In this document: positions 37,401 through 49,350 of the stretch, piece by piece
How positions within the stretch are numbered: position 1 is the stretch's first letter
Layout: the number at the start of each line of letters is the position of its first letter
Assembly: GCF_018139145.2 (NCBI RefSeq)
Contig: NC_059473.1
Coordinates: forward strand, 63,346,707 to 63,410,706
DNA from: Gymnogyps californianus
Lineage: Eukaryota > Chordata > Aves > Accipitriformes > Cathartidae
DNA: 64,000 bases
Reading direction: 5' to 3'
The notes under the pieces: model-generated
The model's database searches: none
Told to the model about the DNA's origin: nothing
What the model saw: the letters and a program-made list of their open reading frames with translations, nothing else
Translations under genes and position numbers: made by a program

Positions 37401-39999
37401 GTCCTTATAAAAGATTTTTAACTAACTACATTTCCACTTTCAGCTGAATAAATATTTTATGGGATGAAAGTAATTGATAAAACGGCATAATGGGGGATCA
37501 TCAGGAGGAGTTTCAACACCTCTTCATGGACTGGTTTATTGCAAACCTTTGCACTGAGAAAGAGCCATGTGAGCGAACTCCACATGAACTGAGCACCAAA
37601 CAGCTGCAGAAGCTTAGAAATAGCCTGTGGTGGCAGAGGGGGTAACAAGAGAAAACCACTTTGTTATAAAGTCAAATGCACACGGTTAGGCAGATGGGAA
37701 CTCAACAACATTTGCTGGCTTTCAGCAAGTCCAGCAGAAATCAGGAATAACTCTCAAATTGGCATGTGAGCTCTTAAGAGCAGGAGGCTTATTAGTCACA
37801 AACCAAAGAAACCTCTATGTGGAAAGGCAAAAATGAAAGACAAATGAAAGGATAGTTTTTCACATCATAACAGCAAAGAAGAGAGGCCAATTTAGACCAC
37901 AAATCCATTCTCTACATTTAGGTAATTCTTGCTTTTTGGTGAGATGAATGTTGCCACCTATTTGGCAGGACAAGAGCTTGCACATCCTCATCAACTGGCT
38001 AACTGGATATTAATTTTGAGACTAATCTTACTCAGAGTTGCAACATCGACTGTGTATTTCCTTTTTGCTTAGTATTTCATTTTAAATGTAAGCTGACGCC
38101 TTTTGAGTACAACTTCCCTAAATAACACTGCTTTAGGGCAATGAATACAGATATTCTTCTATTCATTTTTTTAATTACAGCTGGTATAGTAAGCAAACAC
38201 AAATAAAATTTATCTTTAAACTCTTTTGAGATTTTTGTAGCAAATACAAATCTAACACTTATTTTTCTAAAGCTAAGACGCTCTAATGTTTTTTATATTA
38301 CATTGATGATGATAAATGTAATGCAGAAGTTGCAGTTCCCTGCAGGGAGTGAATTGCTGACATTTTAAAAATCAGATCTAATAGAATTTACAATGACTCA
38401 AGTATTCATGCTATCAAGCATTTGTGTGGTCATATCAATTTCTTTGCTATTGTATGGAAATAGGGTAACAATAATGCTTGTTTCCTTCAGAAGTTAACAG
38501 TCTGAGTTACAGCTAATGCTTTCAAAATTATACCATTATGGCTTCTTCATAGGCTATTCATTTTTTTCAATTTCCTACGGCAACAAAATACTTGTAAAAA
38601 CTTGATTTCAAGGGTTAACAGTCTGATACTGGAGTTAAGCAGAGAAGATAAAAATCAATAGAAACTTTACTCAGAAGCTATGATATCTGCTCATTTTCTG
38701 AACAACTATAATGGAATCAAAATTTCTGTTTAGGTTATTGCTGTTACTACTATAAATGCAAACTCATCCTCTAGCCTCTGAAAAACAAGACTGCGATTCA
38801 TATGCCTAATTTCTAATCAGTAGCCTCATTAAACTCTTGCAGTGTTAAACTTCTCCATATGCTTACATTCACTGTGTTGCTGCTTCTGTGAGCTTTAAAA
38901 TCACAGTCCACTTCCATGCTTTTCAAGGGACTTGCTTGCATCATAGTAGCAATTATTGCCTGCAGTGGCAGTAGAATACAGACTATTAATTAATCTATTA
39001 ATTTATTCTAATTCCCTTGTTTGTCCACAGTAAGATGCCTACGATCATTGCCAATATCTTTGCAAATTAGCAGCTGTCTTCAAGAAGTAATGTGTCATGT
39101 CCTGTTCCTAAGAAACATGGTCATGGGTGTGACTGTCCTGAGACATCCAGCTGCAGGCTTCATGAGGAATTTCACCAGAAGAAAGATGGCAAATCACTTC
39201 CTTAAAGTGGATCCAAAGCATTACTGGAATATTGGAGGCAAACCCTTATTGCAGTTGGGGACTTTGATGGTAAAGAAAAACACTCATGAAAGAAAAATCC
39301 AAGGAGTTATTTTATTAAAACTCTAGGCCAATTAGCACTCATCCCGTTACTTTAAATGCCCTACCCTCCTATTACCTCCAGACACAGCAAATGCAGGCTG
39401 GACTTAGGCAGTAATCTCAGTAAATCTACACTGCAGGGGAGGTAGCCGTCAGGATACTTGGCTTCGTACCACACTTTGCAGGAACCAGCACAAAACATGT
39501 TGTTACCTGTTCTTTTACATCCTCCAGATGATGCTGAGACACCTCAGAATCTCCCCGGTTCCTTTTTGCTGCAGCAATGCAGGAAACCTTCCTGGTAACC
39601 CTGTTCCAGCCAAGGACCATACTCCAACATCCTTTTTAACCTTTCCTTTTTTCTGCTGTCCTCATGAATGACCTACCCCAATTTCCTCCACACATGTTCA
39701 TTAGTCCTTACTTCCAACTACAGCTGTCCACGGGCCAGCCAAACCTCCCACCTGGCAACCAAGGAGCAGTGTAGATTCAGGAAAACAAGTCAGAAAAACA
39801 AGTCAGCCTGACTTGTACAGGATGACGAGACGTTTGAAGCTGTCCAGTTCTGTCCCTGTCTTTGCTGACAGGTGACGCCCAAGCACACGTTTCTTACCCA
39901 AGACTATTGGGAAAGTGTGCTCAGGAGGATCCCAGGCAACAAAGCGTGTTCAAACCATGCCAAAACTGGGAGGCTGGACCATGCCAAGGCAGGAGGTTT
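31451..39999. other. Intergenic sequence, middle part; no gene seen
   Basis: About 8.5 kb without a recognised gene. A somewhat GC-rich patch lies at 32430-32930 and a TATA/CATA-rich microsatellite-like stretch at 36570-36705. An imperfect direct repeat (AAAACAAGTCAG) is at 39781-39806. Short frames, including those at 37054-37308 and 39021-39326, show no family motif. Confidence 0.5.
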
Positions 40000-40102
40000 G
40001 ACTACATGGTTTAGTGGTGGACTTGGTAGTGTTAGGTTAACGGTTGGACTCAATGACCTTGAGAGTCTTTTCCAACCTAAATGATTCTATGATTCTATGA
40101 TC
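40000..40102 (+). repeat. CR1 LINE 3' end
   Basis: Textbook CR1 3' terminus: TTTAGTGGTGGACTTGGTAG, GACTCAATGACCTTGAGAG, TTTTCCAACCTAAATGATTC, then the tail repeat ATTCTATG in two copies. It is a short 5'-truncated copy, as most avian CR1 insertions are. The 5' limit is approximate. Confidence 0.9.
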
Positions 40103-40496
40103 TAACTCTTTCAACCAACACTTCTGATTCTGTGACTCTCCATGCTGAGTTAAATTAAACACGGAAATAGTGGCAATAACCACCTTTACCACTTGATCCT
40201 GGAAGGACTTTATCCACTTAAGATGTGGGGGACTCAAATTGCTTTGGAAGGAATGGAATGTCTGTGCAGGTGCCAAAGGCTCTCAGAAGGATGTGTACGT
40301 TTCAATGGTCAATGTTTTATTGACCATTATCCCAGAGGGTCTGTCCTCACTGTACCTGCAGAGTGGAAATGCCCAGCTCACCCTTAACCCTGAAAGAGGT
40401 CAGACTCATGGTGCAGAGGCACTCAGCACCTGCAGCAAACCCATTGGCCCACCTCCTAGGGCCCTCTCCAGCTGCTGTGAACCTCAGTTTGGGTAC

Positions 40497-41090
40497 TGTC
40501 ATGGTTTAACCCCAGCTGGCAACTAAGCCCCACACAGCCGCTCGCTCACTCCCCTTCTGTGGGATGGGGGAGAGAATCGGAAGAGTAAAAGTGAGAAAAC
40601 TCATGGGTTGAGATAAAGACAGTTTAATAGGTAAAGCTAAAGCCACACACACAAGCAAAGCAAAACAAGGAATCCATTCACCACTTCCCATCAGCAGGCA
40701 GGTGTTCAGCCATCTCCAGGAAAGCAGGGCTCCATCATGCATAACAGTTACTTGGGAAGACAAACACCATCACTCCCAACATCCCCCCTTCCTTCTTCTT
40801 CCCCCAGCTTTATATGCTGAGCATGACATCATATGGTATGGAATATCCCTTTGGTCAGTTGGGGTCAGCTGTCCCAGCTGCGTCCCCTCCCGACTTCTTG
40901 TGCACCCCCAGCCTCCTTGCTGGTGGGGTGGTGTGAGAAGCAGAAAAGGCCTTGACTCTGTGTAAGCACTGCTCAGCAATAACAAAAACATCCCTGTGTT
41001 ATCAACACTGCTTCCAGCACAGATCCAAAACATAGCCCCATACCAGCTACCATGAAGAAAATTAATTCTATCCCAGCCAAAACCAGCACA
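40497..41090 (-). mobile_element. Solo LTR of an avian endogenous retrovirus (copy 2)
   Basis: A 594-base LTR from TGTCATGG to CCAGCACA, with intact TG...CA ends and a perfect 5-bp duplication, GGTAC at 40492-40496 and 41091-41095. The sense strand is minus: an ATATAAA box (40809-40815) precedes ATTAAA (near 40625-40630) in that direction. It matches 7623-8190 at both ends and in the TATA region but differs in the middle (about 40630-40790), so the two are subfamily relatives rather than a recent pair. No viral coding sequence lies beside it. Confidence 0.92.
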
Positions 41091-44000
41091 GGTACTCACC
41101 ACGCTGCCACTCACTCAGAGGGGACAGAGGGACCCAGGGGGAAGTCCATCCTCCTGAACTGCTTGCTGTGGTATGGCAGCCCTCAACATTGCAGTGCCAA
41201 AGGTCTTCTGCCTCTACTGAGTCTCAGGCACCCTCAGACTTTTACCACAAACCAGCAAACCCCACTGACTCAAGTAAGGTGCTGTGCAGCAGCCAGCCAT
41301 GGCACCTCCTCTATCAAACAGCATCCAGCTACCCTTTAACCACATTTCAGGTGCGTGCCGCAGCTCAAAACAGCTGATGGGAAGTACCATGTCATATCAG
41401 CCGTGCGTGCTCATGCTCCACTTGGAAGCACTTTTTCCCACCGTTAGGACAAAACCCTGCCTTCGGGCATCTCTCCTTCCTTAACAAAACTCCGCTACAG
41501 TGACACTGCTCCCTCTGACATACTTGCTATCTCTTTCAGGAGTTCAATACAAGAAAAGCCATTCATTATTTATACGGAACTAAGCCTTCTCCATTCATTG
41601 AATGACTGTTTCAACTGTCTCTCATGATTTGTTAAGTATTTGCAATGTTTTTCTTCTTCTTTGTTATATTATCATAACACATCAGTATCACTTTGAATGG
41701 GATGGTTTCCACTCTGTTACAAGGGGATATAGCAGAGCAATATAACATCTGCATTGATTACGTTATGGCGAAACCTTTAAATGCGTGGCTTCTTTACTCG
41801 TGGTTTCTTGAGTATGCCTATATTTTTGCACATGTAATTCCTAGATGGCAGTGCTGAAAGGTGATCCCCACAACAAGCACCCTTTAAGTACAATTACGGA
41901 CATGCCATGCCTACCTGTGTGATGGCCATTCAATCTACATGTCTGCAGTGAACCCTGCCCTGTGTGTGGCTCCAGTCTTATTGCACATGTGATGAAGAGC
42001 CCTGACAGTATAAGTTAGCCAGATTCAGGCTTCTCCAATTCTTAAGACACCTTGGTGTCTCTGGGCACCTAAGTTAATAATTACGTGTGGCTTTCTAGCC
42101 ACTTGAGCAAGGGCACTAATCACAACAAGATCTTCCAAAGTGAATTGGAAGCCTCCATTTTAGGAAGATACCTAAAATAAGTGTTGTTGTCAAAACATGA
42201 ACACTTGAACAGGTGACTGAAAATCAGGCTTTTTAAAGCTCAGGCATGTTAGCCATGCAAATACGGTAGCACCCCAAACAACCAGCCTTAAAAAACCTGC
42301 AGCTGCTGAAAAATCATTTGTGAACATAGAGTAAGCCCACAAATACAGACGTCTGACCTAAACCCAGCTGAGATTGCATCATTCTTCTACTTCTCAGGCC
42401 AGGAATGATACATATAGCAGCAGGTGACATCATAGCTGAGACAGCTGTCTGCAGTTTCTAGGCCAGGTGCCATAGTATGAAGGGCAGGTTGTACTCTGAG
42501 GACCCAGGCAGGAATACATTTCTCTTCTGTTTCAGGTGTTTCCTAGACTCATTTCTGTTCTACAAGGCTGTATCTTAAGGTTATAAATGTCTCTGATTGA
42601 TAAACAAGTTAAGAAGTCTGGTTTGCGGGACAGGCACGTTTTTTAGCGTACCATGATCCGGGTTTTCTGAAGGTTCATGAGAGACCTCCTAGGAGTCATG
42701 CTAGATCCTTTCCACTTTGCACAGCAGGATTCCTCTTGCTATGTCTCACTGTACTGCTTAACTATCCAATAAATTAATAAAGAGAAGGGGATGAAAGAAA
42801 GAAAATGGCTTGATCAGCTCAGTGAGACCTATGCCTTACTGAATCATTGTTTTCCTCTACTAATCCCTCCCCAAGAGACAGCAGAGTGATATCCAATTCA
42901 TGGTCAATCCACTCAGGCTGCTCTTGATCCCACTTAATCCTTGGGTGCAACCTTCTGATATTCTGGGGGTTGTTTTCTGAGGACAGGATAAATTAAGTCT
43001 CTTCAGGAAGGATGGCAGTTGTTTTCCTCTTGAGGAGGCATTAACTGATTTCCACCAGCAGAGGATCTCAACTCAGAGGCACACTTCATATTGCACACTG
43101 TTGGGCTCAAACATTTCTCAGAGCTCTTCGTGCTTCAGTGAGTGTCCTGGGTCAAGCTCAGTTGGGGATAGTGCTGTTATGATTATTACTTCTCTGTCTA
43201 GGTTAGATTTTTCCGTCTCGGTGAACTCACCTTGGATTTGGTTTTACAAAACAGAAGGAGTGCTCTTGGCTGTGGTCAGTGCTTGGGCCTGCTGTCTGGA
43301 CTATGCAAATCAGGATTTGTAAATACACCGTTCAAAATAGCTCTGCAGCTGTGACTTTGGAGGGTGGAAGAATGATTTTCACTTCCCTTATTGCAATGGT
43401 TTAACTTTATGGGTTTTGGTAATATCAGTAGATGGAGTCAAATCAAGACCACATGCTGTATCCTCCTACATATAACACCTGAGGTAATATGATGGTGAAT
43501 CATAATTAGTCATCTTAGTTGAATTAGACATAGGGAACAACTCTGGTAAAGGTACTAACAAGTGTGGTCACTGGAAGGCTTACCATGCTTTCCTGGTCTG
43601 TTAGTCCTTACAATCAGCAGTTTATTTTTATAGGGATTATTGACAACATGGTAGGTTCAGCAGTCTGAGGCATTTTGCTGGGAGAAGACCTTTTACTTTG
43701 GGATTTCCTTATCGATAAAATCCAGAACAGAGTGTATGTATAGCTATCTCTGCAGTGACCTGAAAGAGTCAAGAGAGTCTCCTGAGGAAGAGTCGCTTCA
43801 ATTCAGCCATGATGTGGGGGAGATGGGGGTCGGCTGCAGGTGGGACCATCTCATCTGACACAGACAGCACTGCCACTCTGGCTGCTGGGGAAAGGAACAG
43901 GGGTGGACAAGGAGGTATATCTCCATTTCCACCCTTCTCATTGAAGGGAGCCTATACGCAAAGCATACACACACACATGCTGGATCTTGGATATCAGAAG

Positions 44001-47000
44001 TTTTTCCTTGGTCAAGTTTGCATTTATTAGGAACAGCTTGTAAGAGGTAAGAGGTGAAGCATTTGCAAAAGATCCACAGTTTAATGACCTTCAGGGTTTA
44101 GAATATGTACTAATCATCTCATTCACCTGAACTTGTCCTTTAGGGAGTGCTCTGTAAAGGTGTATTTCTAATTACAGCTATACATAAGAATGATTTTTGA
44201 TTGATGCTGATTTGTTTTACTTACGAGTTTAAGATTACTTGTTTTGTTCAGTCAATCAATCTACAAAGCAAAGGAAGATGCAACAAGCAATTTTTAAGGT
44301 GTTTCAGTTCACTGTGAGCAATAGTAGGACTTTCTGAGATGTTTCTTTTTTCAAAGTTCTGGAGAAGAACACTGTTTAAATGAGATCTGTTGATCTCTTA
44401 CCCAAGTTCTTAGTGAAATACAAATATTTGATCCTTTTCTTTCAGCTTATGGCTGAAAATAACTGTGCTATTTTGCATACCTTGAAAATCATGAACTTTT
44501 ATATAATCTTTTGTAGTAACTGACAAAAATATCTCAGGAAACAAGATGATGAAGCAGCTCTTTCACAAAAGGTACTTTATGGGGGAAGATGAATAACCAT
44601 TGTTACATTGAAACTAGTAGCATGAGGAATAACCTATAAACTCTGTCTGGAGGAACATGAGTCATTTATCGAAACTCTCTTCACTAACACTCAGAACAAT
44701 TTTATTTTGCCCTCCTCAGCTTTCTCTTTGAAAGCTCTGACAGATTCACATATCAGGGAAGGAAAAAATGCTATTTAACTTATTGTTGCCTAAGTATATA
44801 TTTCTTTTATTGTCAAAATGTGACTGAATTTCATAATCAGAAAGAAGAATCACAAATGAATAAGTTCTGTTTGTATTTTCCTTTGGACACTTTCTTGTTA
44901 CAATTTTTTACATAACAGCATGACGGGTAGCAAAGCCAGCAGTCGGGCAGTCTTCCCATTGATGTGGACAGTATGCACTTATCTCCCATCTATCTTCTGC
45001 TGAGCTGAACAGCAAGACCATTGCCTCTCGATTGCACCGGCAAAACCTAGTAGCCTGCGCCTGAGTTTTAACCTGGCTGGCGGAATAAAGATTCAACAGC
45101 ACAGAACTGATGAGTATGCAAAGGAGGTTGCAAACATAAAAGGCATACTGTACATTATCAGAACAAAAGCATCCCGATCTAAGCCTAAATCAATTGGTTA
45201 AACCAAAAAACCTCTTACTGATGACTGCAAGGTGGCTGGCATTCAGGATACACCAGGCACACAGGTCTGTTCCTGTAGTGAGCACAAAACACAAACAATG
45301 CTTTCCTCAGTTCTACATCTGGACTTCAAAACATAAGTCTGATAGCATCTTTTAATATTTTCAAGCACTTTTAATTTAAGTTCCACTGACGAATACTAAG
45401 CTGCTACTGTCATATTGAATTAATGCAAAGGCAAAAATTTCCTGAAATGTTTTCTGAGTAACAGTGTAAGTTTGTCTTTTCCACGTACAATTTAAAAATT
45501 GGCCAGGGCAGCCTCCCTGCATGATTAGTTACAACCATTTAAATAATTCCACAGAAAGATCAGTTTTGCAAAGCTGTATTGGATCGTGGTCACACCTCTG
45601 AACTTTCCAGTTCCCTCCTAATGTTCACGTTGTTCTTTATGAATACATTCGGCAATGTCTGATACTATCTGTGTTGAAATGAGTCTTTTATTTACACTCC
45701 TGAGTTAAGCTATTTACAGAGTAAAGTGTAGGCTGTCATTTTCTGAGGCAATCGCTCTGTTTATTGGTGGGAGTAAAAGTATTGGAAAAGTTTTTTGTCT
45801 TTGCTGACAGCAGGCACAGATTGAGGGGGGATGCGTCAGCAGCCTGATGTTCTAAACTAAAACCAAATTCTGTTTTGTCCAAACAGGGTTTTTTATTGCT
45901 TGCAGACAATAAACATGATCTGTAGTAAGATCTATGCAGTCCACCTACCTCACTTTTCGTCCGTTAACACACCGAACAATAGTCACCACCCAAGTGTAGT
46001 CAACATATCACCATCATCTGGCACAAACACAAGGCCAGACACTGCATGCCTCACTCAGGCAAATTGCCAGTGGAAGTCAACAGCAACTTAGACTGCGAAA
46101 GGAGCGTGGGACTACAGAGAGTGTTGAAGCCAAAAGCTGTGTGTATTCATGTATATACATGCATACACGTGCACTGTTCCATAAAATAAACATATTTCTT
46201 AGAAACATGAGCAGTAGTCAGAATGAGAGGGAGATTGCTGAAAAGCACAACTATGACTTGATTTCAACTGCATCTCTCATGATCAGAGAAAGGGAAAAAA
46301 AAAAAAAAAAGGACCCTTGCAGTCCCAGACTGATGCATTCGAGCTGGTTAAGACCCCCAGCCCTGTCAAGCGCAGCATCTCCTCCCTCCTGCTGGCCTTC
46401 TGGGGCTAAGGAGGTCAGGTGAAGAGGCAAAGAAACACCCCAAGCCTGCCAGCAAGTTCCTTGGAGAAGCAAGCTGCTCCTTAACACCTGTCACACAGCA
46501 TCTTATCAGGAAAGATTATCATCTCTTTCCCACGCTTGTTTGACAAAGGCAGGAGCTAATCCCGACACAATCTCATAGCCCCAACAGCTAAAAAGGAGTA
46601 TAAATCAACATATCAAGGATTGGATTTTTTTTGCAAAATTGACTGGTACATAATCCTAAATGGTCTTCTGACTTTTTCCATTGTATAAATAACTTCACTT
46701 CTTGAACTATTGTTTTATAATAAAGAAAAAATTATTCAACCAATTCAGTCTTTTAGCCACTTTGGATAGCAGTTAAATTCTGCTTTTAACCACTCTCTTG
46801 TACAATCAATCTGGAGTAAATCTACAGAAGTTAAGGGCTAATGCAAATTTGCTGTGATGTAAATGAGAGAGACCCTGTCCTGCTAAAATTAGATTCTTCC
46901 ATCATTAATTTGTTACATATATCCTTTATCTTAGAAAAAAATGGAGTTGGAGAAGAAAAAGACCAAATTACAATGGAAACAAAGCTCCACTGTCATGAGT

Positions 47001-48389
47001 GGTAGAGGCAGTCGGAGGTGACAGCAAAGCGTATGGGCAGTGCCAAACTCTGGCAGGAAGCAAAGATATACAAATGGTATTATTTTTTTTCTTCAAGAAA
47101 AAAAAGAAAATAGAAAAGGAGACACTGAAATTGAGGGACTAGTTTCACTCTTTATAACACTGATGAACTTTTAACCACTTGTGAGAAGGTTTCCAGTCTA
47201 GAAGCCAGGATGAATTCTTCCTCAGGCTTTAAGCCAAGTCAGCTGGGACATTTCCAAGAACAAGGGTAGGAGAATAAAAAACCACCAGAAGGCCTCCTCC
47301 CCCCACTTCTGCTTAAAATGCCAATGATGTTTATCCACAAGAGTTCAAGAAGTTTCAACTGAATGTGGAAAATTTTCCAGTTAGAGAAAGTAGTGTGATC
47401 TTTCATCAAAGTGAAAAATCTGGCCAAAATTCATTGACAGGACAGACATTGTCCATCTGAGTACCTGAACTCACTATAGGTCTTCTCATCACTGCATGTA
47501 TATTTAAGCCCATGAGCAAGCAGGATTACTTGCCTCGTGATCACAGCTTTGAACTTTGAGAAGCTATGTTTTGTCTGTGGACCAGAATTGAGGCTAGAAA
47601 CCTCATTTTCTCACCACACCCACAGAGTGGGCCTTTATGTCTGGACAAGGGCACCAAAAGTGCCCCATTCCTAACGCAGATGGCACAACAGGCAAACCCG
47701 CAGCAGTTGCAGGGAGGAGACATGGAGCGACAGAGACAGTTAATTGGAACAGAAACCAAGGTGGAACACATGGAAACAGTGACTGGGGAGAGAGGTCCAT
47801 CAGGAGCTCCACTGTAGTAACAGGCGCCATATATTTACCATATGCAGTTTTTAGTTTCTAATCTTCTTCTGCAAATTAGAACTAGATAAACAAGCAAGAC
47901 ATTAATTTCCAGACACAGTCTCTCATTTTACTAGTCAACACAACCCATGCTGACCATCACTTCGAAGTGGATTGATACGTAGCAGTTGGGTATCAGCTTT
48001 TGCTTGCATGATCTTCCTTTTATGCAGAAAAGCCTGAGAGGGAAATGGCAGGGAGGTAAATGGTGATGAAAGGACTGAGAAACCAAAAACTGGCAAAAGG
48101 GTGCCAGCATGGAGGAGATAAGCTGGAAGGGAACAAAACAACTGGGAGGACAGCGAATCAGGTCAGTTGGCAGGAAAGAAGCTGGCAGGGGTCCATCTGA
48201 GGGAAGGAGACGGGCTCATGCCACAGCACTTTCAACTGCTAGAGCCTCCCCAAGTATTCAGTCTATAGCACCCCACGAGCACAGCATGCCCCCTTTCAGG
48301 TTCCCTCACCTCCTTCTGCTCTCACTGACAGTTGCACTGAGCAGCTCCGCACAAACTCAGCGAGAGCTCTGTTCGCAACAAAAACGTGT
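41091..48389. other. Intergenic sequence, last part before IL20RA; no gene seen
   Basis: About 7.3 kb without a recognised gene. Sequence around 42000-42260 ('gggcacctaa', 'ctgaaaatcagg') resembles old amniote interspersed repeats, but the match is weak. A 16-base A run lies near 46296-46311. The stretch borders the IL20RA promoter and may contain its enhancers; nothing specific can be read. Confidence 0.5.
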
Positions 48390-48550
48390 TATTTCTCACA
48401 ATCCCACAGCTCCTGAGGTGGGAATGCCTCTCTGCAGACCCCCTAGTCCAACCAGGGTCAGGTGGAGCGGGCTGCTCAGCTCCGTGACCAGCTGGATTTT
48501 GAGTATCTCCAAGGATGGAGACTCCACAGCCTCTTCTCGCGTTCAAACGC
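48390..48550 (-). repeat. CR1 LINE fragment upstream of IL20RA
   Basis: The + strand reads as antisense CR1: CCCCCTAGTCCAACCAGGGTC, then GAGCGGGCTGCTCAGCTCCG, CAGCTGGATTTTGAGTATC and CCAAGGATGGAGACTCCAC followed by AGCCTC. These match the 'ctagtccaacc...cagggcc..tccag.tgggttttgaatatctccaaggatggagactccacagcctc' block. It explains the 165-codon frame at 48109-48606, which is not a gene. Confidence 0.85.
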
Positions 48551-49008
48551 ACTGTTTAATGCAAAGTAATGGGAAAACTCAGACATCTGAACACCCGAAG
48601 ATGTAGCACGTTGGCCTTCAGCTTCCTCTGCAAAAAAAAAAGGGTATAGCAACATCCCACCCACGTCTCCTGGTGGCTTCGAGGGAGAGTTACTCATCAG
48701 TGAAAGCACCGAGGGGTGCAGCAGAAGACACCCCTCGGCTTGGAGGCGGCGCCACGGCGGGAAGAGGGGCCCAGCGGCAGCGCCCCCCGCCCGGGCGGGA
48801 CCCGCCGCCCCCGCGCAGCCCCCTACCCCGCCCCGCAGCCCCCCGCCTGCCTCCACGGGCCCCCGTGGGAGCCCCCTCGCAGCGCAGCGCAGCCCGCCCC
48901 GCTCCTCCTCCCGTCCCCTCCCCTGCGCGCCCCGCCCGCCGGCGGCCGGCTCCTTCCACCTCCGCGGCGGCGGCGGCGCTGGGGAGCGGGGCGCCCCCGG
49001 GGCGGGAG

Positions 49009-49014
49009 ATGTGA
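49009..49014 (+). promoter_or_regulatory. Start-stop element (ATGTGA) just before the IL20RA ATG
   Basis: ATG immediately followed by TGA, six bases before the ATG at 49021. Minimal start-stop uORFs can stall ribosomes and lower downstream initiation. It matters only if this region is transcribed as 5' UTR, which the CpG island makes likely. Confidence 0.4.
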
Positions 49015-49020
49015 GCCCCC

Positions 49021-49104
49021 ATGGGCGCCGGCCGGCCGCGGCGGGGGGGGCCTGGCTGCTGGTGCTGCCGCTCCTCCTGCCGCCGCCCCCCGCGGCGCAC
49101 ACAG
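49021..49104 (+). CDS. IL20RA: IL20RA coding exon 1 (signal peptide), frame disturbed at a G run
   Basis: IL20RA is the ligand-specific chain of the IL-20 type I receptor, paired with IL20RB, and of the IL-26 receptor, paired with IL10RB. This exon should encode its signal peptide. The ATG at 49021 gives MGAGRPRRGG, similar in style to human MRAPGRP. The hydrophobic core AWLLVLPLLLPPPPAAHT is in another frame, joined only if the eight-G run at 49043-49050 had one more G (or two fewer). In the core's own frame no ATG exists, only GTG at 49011. The donor is CAG|GTAGGT (49105), leaving phase 1, which fits the candidate exon 2. Identity rests on synteny, leader-like sequence, donor and CpG island. 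Human also has a leucine-rich leader in exon 1. The frame break may be a homopolymer sequencing error or a real change. Confidence 0.65.
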
Positions 49105-49140
49105 GTAGGTGGCGGCGCTGCCCGTCCCCGCTGCCCGCCG

Positions 49141-49182
49141 GTCCCGGTCCCGGCCCCGGCCCCGGCCCCGGCCCCGGCCCCG
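49141..49182. repeat. GCCCCG hexanucleotide repeat, GGGGCC type on the minus strand
   Basis: Two GTCCCG units followed by five perfect GCCCCG units, 36 bases after the exon 1 donor. On the minus strand this is the (GGGGCC)n unit, which can form G-quadruplexes; the + strand could form i-motif structures. Confidence 0.95.
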
Positions 49183-49315
49183 CGGGGGATGCGCGTCCTT
49201 CCCCGGGTCGGGGGTGGGAGCCGGGCCCGCCGCGCCGTGGGTCCCCGGGGTCGTCTCCGCGCTCGGTTATCCTGGCACGGCGGCCGGCCGGGGCAGGCAG
49301 AGCTGGCCCGGTCCC

Positions 49316-49350
49316 GCCGTGCCGTGCCGTGCCGTGCCGTGCCGTGCCGT
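49316..49350. repeat. GCCGT pentanucleotide repeat, seven copies
   Basis: Seven perfect tandem GCCGT units inside the CpG island, in IL20RA intron 1. Likely polymorphic in length. Confidence 0.97.

Noticed and set aside
39021..39326. 101-codon frame in the intergenic gap
   Set aside because: Considered as a lost receptor exon or processed pseudogene, but no class II receptor motif or other family could be recognised.
7623..41090. Two LTRs as the ends of one 33 kb provirus enclosing IL22RA2
   Set aside because: Each has its own 5-bp target duplication (CCCAG and GGTAC), the copies are diverged in the middle, and host genes lie between them.
46290..46315. 16-base A run as a processed pseudogene tail
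   Set aside because: No coding-like sequence precedes it and no flanking duplication could be found.
48109..48606. 165-codon frame on the + strand
   Set aside because: Its second half is antisense CR1 sequence and the rest shows no family motif, so it is not a gene.
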